Shown here: piece by piece, positions 33,086-39,442 of the stretch
How positions within the stretch are numbered: position 1 is the stretch's first letter
How the letters are laid out: each line of letters opens with the position of its first letter
Assembly (NCBI GenBank): GCA_964651475.1
Contig: CAZYXV010000017.1
Coordinates: forward strand, 28,396 to 92,395
Direction of reading: 5' to 3'
DNA from: JBGSMF01 sp964651475
GTDB lineage: Bacteria; Chloroflexota; Anaerolineae; Fen-1058
DNA length: 64,000 bases
Notes under the pieces: model-generated
Database searches by the model: none
What the model was told of the DNA's origin: nothing
What the model saw: the letters and a program-made list of their open reading frames with translations, nothing else
Made by a program: the position numbers and the translations under genes

Positions 33086-34150
33086 TCAGCGTTTGGGTGC
33101 CTGGAGTGCGTTCAAGATTTGATTGGCGCGCGTTCGCACGGCCTGGTCGGTGCTGCGGGCCAGCTTGTCTAGCAGCGAAACCTGGGGAGGTGTGAAGCGG
33201 GCCAGGGCATCTACCGCCGCCACACGGATTTGGGGATCTTTATCGCTGGCGGTCTGGAAAAGCTGGCGCACAATGGCTGGCTGGCTGGAAATGCCCAGCG
33301 CGACCACGGCGGCCTGACGCAGAGCGATGGGCAAGGCTCGATCGGCCTGGAATTCGAACAGGAAGCGCATTCCCTGGTTGGCATCGAGTGTTTTGCTTTT
33401 GACGGCCTGGCCAATGGCAGAGATCACGGCAATTCTGGCGCGCTCGTCTTGTTTGGGGTCGGTCAGGTAATCGCGTACCACGCTGAGAGCCGCCTCGCCG
33501 TGACTGGAGGCGGTGAGGTTGAGCACCATGGCGTAACGTGTGGCCGGGTGGCGGGCCTGCTCGACGACTTCGCGGCAGGCGGCCAGAGCCGCCATCGAAC
33601 GAACGCGCGCCAACACGGCCGCCAGTTGCGAGGCGACTTCGGGCCTGGCTTCCTGGAGCAAGTGTTGCAGCACCGGTTCGACCGAAGAGGTGCCAATGGC
33701 GATGAGCGCCGTGCGCGCCTGGGCTTGAACGGTTTTGCTTTTGGTGGCGAGCGCCAGCTTGAGCAGAGGCTCGACCGCACGCGAATCGCCGGCCTCGCCC
33801 AGGCGGCGAATGGCCATGATGGCGACTTGCTCATCGGGATGATTTAGCGCTTGCAGCATCGCCGCTATCTCGGCGTCGGAGAGGCGCTGCGGCAAGACCG
33901 CCGCGCCCTTGCCGCCCTCTTGCGAGCGAAGCCAGGCCAACCCACGCTTGGCCTGTTCATTGCTGGGGTTAATATCCAGCACGCGCTCCAGGCAGCGCAT
34001 GGCAAGCTTGCGGTCGTCCAGCACGAAACTAAGCCACAGGAAAGCTTGCTCGCTGGCGGGATCTTCCAGTGTGGCGGCTTCCAGATACATGCGCGCTTCA
34101 GTGCGATTGCCCTCTCGGGCGGCGGCGATGCCCAATTCCAACAAACTCAT
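33086..34150 (-). CDS. TPR plus HEAT-repeat protein
   Basis: A 354-residue scaffold protein. Residues 1-75 form two TPR-like hairpins (LLELGIAAAREGNRTEARMY, CLERVLDINPSNEQAKRGLAWL). From residue 95 on there are about seven HEAT repeats, for example NHPDEQVAIMAIRRLGEAGD, KSKTVQAQARTALIAIG and DKDPQIRVAAVDALARF. There is no signal peptide or enzymatic motif. It lies upstream of the penicillin-binding protein gene in the same direction, 105 bases away, and may be cotranscribed. Function unknown. Confidence 0.8.
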   Translation of the reverse strand: MSLLELGIAAAREGNRTEARMYLEAATLEDPASEQAFLWLSFVLDDRKLAMRCLERVLDINPSNEQAKRGLAWLRSQEGGKGAAVLPQRLSDAEIAAMLQALNHPDEQVAIMAIRRLGEAGDSRAVEPLLKLALATKSKTVQAQARTALIAIGTSSVEPVLQHLLQEARPEVASQLAAVLARVRSMAALAACREVVEQARHPATRYAMVLNLTASSHGEAALSVVRDYLTDPKQDERARIAVISAIGQAVKSKTLDANQGMRFLFEFQADRALPIALRQAAVVALGISSQPAIVRQLFQTASDKDPQIRVAAVDALARFTPPQVSLLDKLARSTDQAVRTRANQILNALQAPKR

Positions 34151-34276
34151 GGTGTGACTCCGGGGTCAAGATTGTTCACCAACCATTGTGGTACCCCCTA
34201 ATTCTAAGTGCAATTGGCAAATGGCGCAAGTGGACGGTGTTTTTCCATTTCTAATGTAAATCTTATACAGGCGTGA

Positions 34277-34282
34277 TATAAT
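34277..34282 (+). promoter_or_regulatory. -10 hexamer of the suppressor-tRNA cassette
   Basis: A perfect TATAAT; the predicted transcript start is near 34289, 75 bases before the tRNA. No good -35 hexamer is seen at 16-18 bases, so an activator or an extended element may be needed. No terminator lies between here and the end of the cassette, so tRNA and both coding genes are probably on one transcript. Confidence 0.55.
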
Positions 34283-34299
34283 AAGCGCCATAATGCAAT

Positions 34300-34339
34300 C
34301 ACTTGGACGAGTTGGGGCACTGCCCCGAGATTTCAAGTG
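34300..34339 (+). promoter_or_regulatory. Nested leader hairpin upstream of the suppressor tRNA
   Basis: CACTTG (34300-34305) pairs with CAAGTG (34334-34339), and inside it GGGGC (34314-34318) pairs with GCCCC (34322-34326) around a three-base loop. It lies in the presumed 5' leader of the transcript, between the -10 box and the tRNA. No U-tract follows, so it is more likely a processing or regulatory structure than a terminator. Confidence 0.5.
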
Positions 34340-34363
34340 TGCTGCAATGTAACCTGGTTTTAC

Positions 34364-34435
34364 GCGCCGTATACTCGTTGGATGAGTGGCGGCCTCTAAA
34401 CCCGCCTGTAGCGAGTTCGATTCTCGCACGGCGCA
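34364..34435 (+). tRNA. tRNA with CTA anticodon (predicted amber suppressor)
   Basis: A complete 72-base cloverleaf: acceptor GCGCCGT/ACGGCGC (7 perfect pairs), D stem ACTC/GAGT, anticodon stem 34389-34393 with 34401-34405, T stem GCGAG/CTCGC around TTCGATT, discriminator A at 34435. The anticodon loop is CTCTAAA; with the universal U33, the anticodon is CUA, which reads UAG. An alternative reading as TCT (Arg) would need C at position 33. Odd points: position 8 is A rather than U, and the pair closing the anticodon loop is a C-C mismatch (a shifted stem gives five perfect pairs but a nine-base loop). CCA is not encoded and there is no long variable arm, which excludes standard Leu, Ser and bacterial Tyr types. 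The charged amino acid cannot be inferred. A gene 575 bases downstream has an in-frame UAG. Confidence 0.82.
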
Positions 34436-34489
34436 CAAGAAAGAAAAGACGATGCAGTAGGTATATTTCCACAAACCCAGAGCACCCCC

Positions 34490-34556
34490 GGTTGTATCTC
34501 TTGGTAGCCGCCCGGCAACCGTTCGAGTCTTTTAATTCAAAAAAGGAGATACAACC
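34490..34556 (+). promoter_or_regulatory. Hairpin that masks the ribosome binding site of the 153-codon gene
   Basis: GGTTGTATCTC (34490-34500) is perfectly complementary to GAGATACAACC (34546-34556). The right arm contains the GAG of the AAAAGGAG ribosome binding site and ends directly at the ATG. Within the loop a second stem is possible (GGTAGCC/GGCAACC around GCCC, one mismatch), and the loop includes TTGGTAG and GTTCGAGTC, words typical of tRNA D and T loops. The structure should hold translation down until something opens it. A tRNA-binding protein as the trigger is speculation. Confidence 0.6.
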
Positions 34557-35018
34557 ATGAACACACTTTCACGGGCCATCACGGCCAAACTATTCAACAG
34601 TACTGACACGTATACTGCGCTTCGGAAGCATTGGAGCGCGTTGATAAATTCCGACCGCAAACACGAACTGGCGGCGGCGCACCACCTGCTTTACCTCGCG
34701 CTTGCGGGCAAAGATTGGCGCAAAGGGTTTACTCCACCGACAAATCGCCGCAAGCTCGAAAACGGCGCACTGGTGGGCTGGAAGCTGTTCCGCGCGCTTG
34801 ACACGCTTCATAGTAGAGTGAGCGAGGAATGGCTGCTTGAGCCTTTTGACGGCCTGGTTAGCCCGCAGATGCTTCAACAACTCAGGGAATTGCTGCCAAG
34901 AGTTGAATCGTATGCATACAAGCCAGAGCAATTTGCAAATGGGCATTTCCCGTTCGAGGCGTATCGCGCGCCAGAAACGATGCGCACTCCTTTGGATAAG
35001 GAAGCTGCTAATGCCTGA
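34557..35018 (+). CDS. Unknown 153-residue protein of the suppressor-tRNA cassette
   Basis: I do not recognise this protein. It is mostly helical by eye, without signal peptide or membrane segments, and has many His, Lys and Arg residues in the first half (LRKHWSALINSDRKHELAAAHHLLYLALAGKDWRKG in pieces). Conserved-looking blocks are GALVGWKLFRALDTLHSRV and FANGHFPFEAYR. The ATG has an AAAAGGAG ribosome binding site that is covered by the leader hairpin. Its last codons hold both the ribosome binding site (AAGGAAG) and the ATG of the peptidyl-tRNA hydrolase-like gene (8-base overlap), so the two are translationally coupled. It may be a partner or regulator of the suppressor tRNA or hydrolase. 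Coding status rests on the start signals and coupling. Confidence 0.7.
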   Translation: MNTLSRAITAKLFNSTDTYTALRKHWSALINSDRKHELAAAHHLLYLALAGKDWRKGFTPPTNRRKLENGALVGWKLFRALDTLHSRVSEEWLLEPFDGLVSPQMLQQLRELLPRVESYAYKPEQFANGHFPFEAYRAPETMRTPLDKEAANA

Positions 35019-35547
35019 ACTATAGCTGCCTGCGTGGTATGCCTACGTCCTGGTTCGCGCCGACATTCCGCTTGCCGATCAAATCGTTCAAGTTGGGCAC
35101 GCCTGCCTGGAGGCCGGGCGCAGATTCAGCCAGCCAGAAGATTCGTGCAACCTGGTTGTACTCAGTGTCCCTTCCAAAGCGCACTTGCTCGATGCCGTCG
35201 AATCCATCGAGTCAAGCGGCATCCGTTGCGCGGTCTTTTGCGAGCCAGACGATGACGTAGGACATACGGCGGCCTGTACCGAACCGGTTTGCGGTTCTCG
35301 CAGGCGCGTATTTCGACGCTTCCCGCTTTGGAAGGCTCAATGCCACCAGTGGGCGAGGGGGCCGCCCTTTAGATTATTTACTGGGTTTCACGTGGATGGT
35401 GTGGACAGCGCGCGCTGTGGTGTGGCGATAGGTCAATGTTTGCTGCTCTCGGTTGATCTCAAAGATCCCATCCGATACCTCGACGGTGTAGCCGCGCGGG
35501 TACTGGTAATTCGGCACCAAGATTTCGGTCGGCGCGGTGACGGCTGA
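35011..35547 (+). CDS. Peptidyl-tRNA hydrolase 2-like protein with in-frame UAG at codon 5
   Basis: The reading begins ATG CCT GAA CTA TAG CTG, so codon 5 (35023-35025) is an amber stop. Directly after it comes an intact PTH2-type domain: YAYVLVRADIPLADQIVQVG with HACLEAG, a NLVVLSVPS strand and the EPDDDVGHTAACTEP block, then RRRVFRRFPLWK. PTH2 enzymes free tRNA from stalled peptidyl-tRNA. The ATG is well marked: AAGGAAG stands 6 bases upstream and it overlaps the preceding stop. No ATG, GTG or TTG occurs in frame between the UAG and the conserved core, so normal synthesis needs read-through, which the CUA tRNA upstream could supply. After the usual domain end (near 35340) the frame runs on for about 65 residues into the opposite-strand GH5 gene, which suggests loss of the original stop. 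If UAG is not read, the gene makes a four-residue peptide or is a pseudogene. Confidence 0.7.
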
Positions 35548-37251
35548 ATCGTGGCGAAACTCGAACTCAAATTCGCGCTTGCCGATATCGAAGGACATAC
35601 GCAGCGGCTCGCCCGCCGTTGCGCGTGCGTAAGGCCGCACCACTGCCTCAAGCACCCGCCCGCCCGAGTGAATATCCTTTGGGTCCACTTGCTGGTCGCG
35701 GCTAAAGATTGAAAAGTCTTCGCCGTTCCACTGGTCGCCGTGCGCGTTCGAGTTGTCGGTCGTGTAATTCCACAGCGTGCAGTTCATCAGCGCGGCTTCT
35801 ACGGCGCAAAAACTGCGATCCATGGCCTTGATGGCCGCGCGCCAATCGCCGCTTCGATAGGCCCTTTTGTCGTCCAGGTCGAATGGAATGCCAAACTCCC
35901 CCAGCACCACCGGCGCGCCGTGCAATCGCTCCAATGCGTCTTGCCTGAATCTCTCGAGTTGCGCCGCGTATGCCTTGCGGATAGCCCATGGGCCAAGGAT
36001 GGTTTTGCCGGCGCGCATATCGTAACCGATGAAGGAATTATAGTGTTTCAAAAACAACACCGGTCCATCGTACCAGTGCGGCGCGTAAACAATGTTGGCG
36101 GCGTCTTGTGCCATCCACCTGGAGGGCGGGCATCCGGCCTCGGCCTCGATAAAGATGGCGGCGTCCGAATCCACCGAGCGTATTTCGCGCGCGTAGCGGT
36201 TGGCAAAGGCGTAATAATAATCTTGAGTAAAATCCACCTGCCGCCCGTTCACCAGGCTAAAGTGATCGGGACGCAGCAGCCTGGGCGCGCCCTCTGCCGA
36301 AACGCCCCACACTCCATTCTGCCGCCACACGCAATCCAAGCCAGCGCGCCAGGCGCGCAGCCCGTTGGGGTTCATCACGCGCCGGCCCTGCCGCCTGGAG
36401 CCGGTTACTCCTTGCTCCCACACGTCAATCTCTTGCGGATAGCCTGCTCCCAACAGCATCGCCTGGAACGGGCTGGGGCTTGCGCCAAGCTTGAGCGTTC
36501 CCCCCGCAATATTCAAGTCCCGCCAGCCGATAAATCCCGCCAGCGGTTCGTTCATTGTGTCATAGCCAATGACGTTGGGCAGCCCCCTCAGGCGCGCGGC
36601 GACCTGGCTCACCGCGCCGACGTAATGCCGCTGGAGATAGTCTTGGACTGGCTCGCCATCCACGCGGGTGTTGGGCGCAAAATCATTGCCGCCAAAAAAG
36701 AGCGTGAACATGGTGGCGGCGGCGAGCTTGGTAGCGTTGGTGGGCCAGATCATGCGCGGGAATGGATCGCCGTGGATCTGGTGGACGATGGCGGCGCCCG
36801 TTTCGTTGAACTGGGTGATATCCATCCCAATCGCGTCAAATGTCCAGCCGGGCGCTCCGTCGCCGCCCGAAAAGCGACTCCAGACATCCTGGTGAGGGTC
36901 TATGAAAAGGTGGATGCCATGCTCGCCGGCCTTTTTGACGATGGCGTACACATAGTCCAGATAGTCCTGGTCGTAACAGCCCGGCCCGGCGTGTTCGATG
37001 GCTTCCCAAGTGACCAGCAAGCGCGCCAGGGTCAAACCCCACGCGCGCAGCCTGGAAAAATGCTCGTCCGCTTCTTCCAGCGGAAAGGGACGTCCGACGA
37101 AAGAAACGTCGCGATGATCAAAAAAGCCCTGCCGGTTGTGTGTTGCGCCGTTGGGTCTGAGTGGCACCTTGGAGCTGCCGCCCAGATTGACGCCCCGCAG
37201 CAGCAGCGTCCGCCCGTGTTCGTCTTTGAAATGTGAGCCTTTGCAAATCAC
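35374..37251 (-). CDS. GH5-family glycoside hydrolase (endoglycoceramidase-like)
   Basis: A 625-residue (beta/alpha)8-barrel glycosidase. The acid/base glutamate is E235 in YDTMNEPLAGF and the nucleophile is E452 in VVLGEFGIPF, the GH5 pair. The front part (LLLRGVNLGGSSKVP and RLLVTWEAIEH) resembles endoglycoceramidases and related lipid-glycan hydrolases. A C-terminal beta domain (from ~residue 520) follows. No signal peptide is seen, so it would act in the cytoplasm or leave by another route. Its 3' end overlaps, on the opposite strand, the extended end of the hydrolase gene at 35011-35547. Confidence 0.88.
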   Translation of the reverse strand: MICKGSHFKDEHGRTLLLRGVNLGGSSKVPLRPNGATHNRQGFFDHRDVSFVGRPFPLEEADEHFSRLRAWGLTLARLLVTWEAIEHAGPGCYDQDYLDYVYAIVKKAGEHGIHLFIDPHQDVWSRFSGGDGAPGWTFDAIGMDITQFNETGAAIVHQIHGDPFPRMIWPTNATKLAAATMFTLFFGGNDFAPNTRVDGEPVQDYLQRHYVGAVSQVAARLRGLPNVIGYDTMNEPLAGFIGWRDLNIAGGTLKLGASPSPFQAMLLGAGYPQEIDVWEQGVTGSRRQGRRVMNPNGLRAWRAGLDCVWRQNGVWGVSAEGAPRLLRPDHFSLVNGRQVDFTQDYYYAFANRYAREIRSVDSDAAIFIEAEAGCPPSRWMAQDAANIVYAPHWYDGPVLFLKHYNSFIGYDMRAGKTILGPWAIRKAYAAQLERFRQDALERLHGAPVVLGEFGIPFDLDDKRAYRSGDWRAAIKAMDRSFCAVEAALMNCTLWNYTTDNSNAHGDQWNGEDFSIFSRDQQVDPKDIHSGGRVLEAVVRPYARATAGEPLRMSFDIGKREFEFEFRHDSAVTAPTEILVPNYQYPRGYTVEVSDGIFEINREQQTLTYRHTTARAVHTIHVKPSK

Positions 37252-37282
37252 GTCACCCCCTTATCGAGAGTTTCCCGATGGG

Positions 37283-37861
37283 TCATTTGCCGGGCTTGAT
37301 TTTTGCCCGCGCTCGCCTCACCACCTCTTTAATTCGCCTCTGCCTTGTTTCGGGTTTCTTGGCCTGTTCTATCCAGGCCGCGTACATCGTCTGGGCGCTG
37401 GGCGGAAAGCCATCGAAATTTTTCTGCGCTTGCGGGTCCTGGGTGAGCGCTGCCAGCAAATCCGGCGGCGTGGCGGGTTTCTCCTTCGACGTGTAAGCGG
37501 CTGCCCAGCGGCCATTCTGTTGGGCTTCTTTGACCTTGGCCAGCCCGGCGGCTGCCATTTTCCCCTGGCGCATCATTTTCTCGGCCCGGTCTCGATTGAC
37601 CCGCGACCATACACTCCGCGGTTTGCGAGGCGAGAAGCGCAAAATATAGTATTGGTCGTTCACGCTGTGCATCTTGCCGTCTATCCAACCAAAGCAGAGC
37701 GCCTCCTCGACGGCTTCTTCGTAGGTCACGGCCTCCAGAGCAGCACCCTTTTTCTTGATGACTAACCATATCTCGGTTTGAGTGGCATGGTGCATTTCGA
37801 GCCAGCGCCGCCATTCATCCCGGCCAGAAAGATGTACACTTGCTTTTGTTTTTTTATCCAT
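37283..37861 (-). CDS. YdeI/OmpD-associated family protein
   Basis: A 192-residue protein of the YdeI family. The typical N-terminal block is EIWLVIKKKG followed by VTYEEAVEEALCFGWIDGK, then RFSPRKPRSVWSRVN and the long helix DRAEKMMRQGKM. The C-terminal YdhG-like helices contain PSAQTMYAAWIEQAKKPETR. The biochemical role of the family is not established; in some bacteria it is linked to stress or peptide resistance. The start overlaps the end of the next upstream gene by 8 bases. Confidence 0.85.
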   Translation of the reverse strand: MDKKTKASVHLSGRDEWRRWLEMHHATQTEIWLVIKKKGAALEAVTYEEAVEEALCFGWIDGKMHSVNDQYYILRFSPRKPRSVWSRVNRDRAEKMMRQGKMAAAGLAKVKEAQQNGRWAAAYTSKEKPATPPDLLAALTQDPQAQKNFDGFPPSAQTMYAAWIEQAKKPETRQRRIKEVVRRARAKIKPGK

Positions 37862-38159
37862 TTGTCCTCTCTTTCACGTCAATATCCACGGTCACGATGG
37901 CGCCACCTGGAGACGGCACATAGTTGCCGTCGGCATCGGCGTAGAGCGTCCAGGTCTTACGGGCGACCAGGACAGGCGTGGCTTGCTGCAGAGGCGAAGC
38001 TAAACCAGATTTCACAGAAAATGCAGGCAAGGCATTGGCAATGGTTGCTTCACTTGCTTCCAGCTTTGTATGGGCAAGGGCTGTATTGAACGTTGATATC
38101 AACAATGCCAGAGTAACCAGACAAGTTATGGTGACAAGTTGAGCAGAATGTGTTTTCAT
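37854..38159 (-). CDS. Small exported protein
   Basis: A 101-residue protein with a clear signal peptide (MKTHSAQLVTITCLVTLALL, cleavage near ALAHT). The mature part includes KTWTLYADADGNYVPSPGG, a short beta segment. I chose ATG 38159 because GGAGGCA stands just upstream; an ATG four codons earlier overlaps that site. Start and stop overlap the neighbouring genes (38156 and 37861), so it is in one operon with them. Function unknown. Confidence 0.65.
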   Translation of the reverse strand: MKTHSAQLVTITCLVTLALLISTFNTALAHTKLEASEATIANALPAFSVKSGLASPLQQATPVLVARKTWTLYADADGNYVPSPGGAIVTVDIDVKERTNG

Positions 38160-39175
38160 TGCTGCCTCCAATAAGTGAGATTCTCGTGTGAAGGTGGGGG
38201 TAGCCTATTGAACGGCACATCAATATAGTCTCCAATGTTAGATTCAACGACGAATCCTTCAGCACCTAAAAGCCCCTCTTTGTCAAACAAAAAGACCCAC
38301 TCAATCTCCAACCCCTGGATCTCTGTCCACGCTGTGATCGAGTAGTTGTAACGCAGGCGAACAGGCCCTGGCCAACTACCTTCCTCCCAATCAGAAAAGA
38401 CAATGTCTTCCGCAAGATAATCTGACAGGGCCGTCAACACAAAGGCCTTGGCGACCAGCTCACGGTTCTCGTCGGTGACCCGAATGTGATTCAGCCCCAT
38501 CAACAATTGGAAATCCTTTTCGAAACGGAGACGGTCGCCCCATTGCTCGGCAATAAGCACATGGTGATTCTGCGCCCCGGACTCGCCGCGCCCATACAGA
38601 TTGTACTCGACCAAGCTAAAGTTGGCGTCAGGAAACAAGGCCTTCCACTCTGGACGTGTGATGTGAGTGGCGTATGTAAATACGTCGCACCACGGATACG
38701 TTTTCAAAATGGCATCGCACCCATCAAAAGAAGATGCGCTTTGCGGGTTGTCGTGTTGCATCTCGGTCACCAACGCCTGCTCTTTGGCCGTCATCGTCGG
38801 GGTGGGGATGACGGTTCCCATCTTGGCCAGTGCCGTCAAGGTGAGCGGCGGAGGAGGAGGTGTGGGGCTGGGTTCAACTGTTCCCCACTCAACAAACGCC
38901 GTCAACAGGGCCGGCGGTGGTGGCGGCACAGTGGGTGTTGAGCTAGGGCCAGGTGTTACGATGGGGCTTGGTGTGGCTCTTGTGGCGGTCGCGCGTGCCA
39001 CAGTCGGGGGCACGCGAGTAGAGACGGGCGCGGTTGTGCGACGCGCGATGGCGCTTGCTGGCGGAGGCTCGGTGGGCACGTGCTGGTCGCACGCCGCGCT
39101 CCACGCGGCCAGGGCGCACAGGGCCAACAGGCACAGTCCCATCATCATTGCGTAGGTGGATTGTTTCTTGTTCAC
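38156..39175 (-). CDS. Lipoprotein with Pro/Thr-rich linker
   Basis: A 339-residue exported lipoprotein: signal helix LCLLALCALAAWSAAC with the lipidated Cys, then about 100 residues rich in Pro and Thr (STRVPPTVARATATRATPSP type). The rest is a globular domain of roughly 200 residues (CDAILKTYPWCDVFTYATHI, SDYLAEDIVFSDWEEGSW) that I do not recognise. It opens a three-gene minus-strand operon with the small exported protein and the YdeI-like protein. Confidence 0.65.
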   Translation of the reverse strand: MNKKQSTYAMMMGLCLLALCALAAWSAACDQHVPTEPPPASAIARRTTAPVSTRVPPTVARATATRATPSPIVTPGPSSTPTVPPPPPALLTAFVEWGTVEPSPTPPPPPLTLTALAKMGTVIPTPTMTAKEQALVTEMQHDNPQSASSFDGCDAILKTYPWCDVFTYATHITRPEWKALFPDANFSLVEYNLYGRGESGAQNHHVLIAEQWGDRLRFEKDFQLLMGLNHIRVTDENRELVAKAFVLTALSDYLAEDIVFSDWEEGSWPGPVRLRYNYSITAWTEIQGLEIEWVFLFDKEGLLGAEGFVVESNIGDYIDVPFNRLPPPSHENLTYWRQQ

Positions 39176-39302
39176 GTTCTATTCTCCTCTTCCTCATTTT
39201 ACTGTTTCAAGCGCCAAAGCGCAAAAGCCGGTCGGGGGCAGTGAACTGGGCATCTGGCGGCCTTTTACTTTTTGTGACGTTCTATGGTATCATATAGCAA
39301 AG

Positions 39303-39415
39303 GTAACTATTCAGGGAGGCATCTTGTTAACCACAAAGGACACCAAGAACACAAAGGGAAAACCTTCGTGCTCTTGGTGTACTTTGTGGTCAAAGAATTG
39401 TGGCTGAATAGTTAC
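39303..39415. repeat. 113-bp palindromic MITE-like element
   Basis: The ends are perfect 12-base inverted repeats, GTAACTATTCAG (39303-39314) and CTGAATAGTTAC (39404-39415). Inside is a second imperfect palindrome, AACCACAAAGGACACCAAGA against TCTTGGTGTACTTTGTGGT. No coding potential. The end sequence matches the element at 3564-3645. It lies in front of the iron-sulfur protein gene and may carry promoter or terminator activity. Confidence 0.75.
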
Positions 39416-39442
39416 TAGCAAGTTTTATAAGGGAGTAGCAAC

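Noticed and set aside
34364..34435. Reading of this tRNA as tRNA-Arg with anticodon TCT
   Set aside because: It would need C at position 33 and a shifted loop. The loop CTCTAAA with U33 and A37/A38 gives CUA in the standard frame.
34303..34560. 85-codon frame that overlaps the suppressor tRNA and leader
   Set aside because: It runs through the tRNA and hairpin, lacks a ribosome binding site and reads as random sequence.
34150..35600. Prophage or integron origin of the suppressor cassette
   Set aside because: No integrase, attachment-site duplication or phage gene was seen next to it. Transfer is possible but unsupported here.
35740..37236. 498-codon open frame on the plus strand opposite the GH5 gene
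   Set aside because: It is fully antisense to a well-supported glycosidase and its translation is low-complexity Arg/Ala/Gly-rich, typical of shadow frames in GC-rich DNA.
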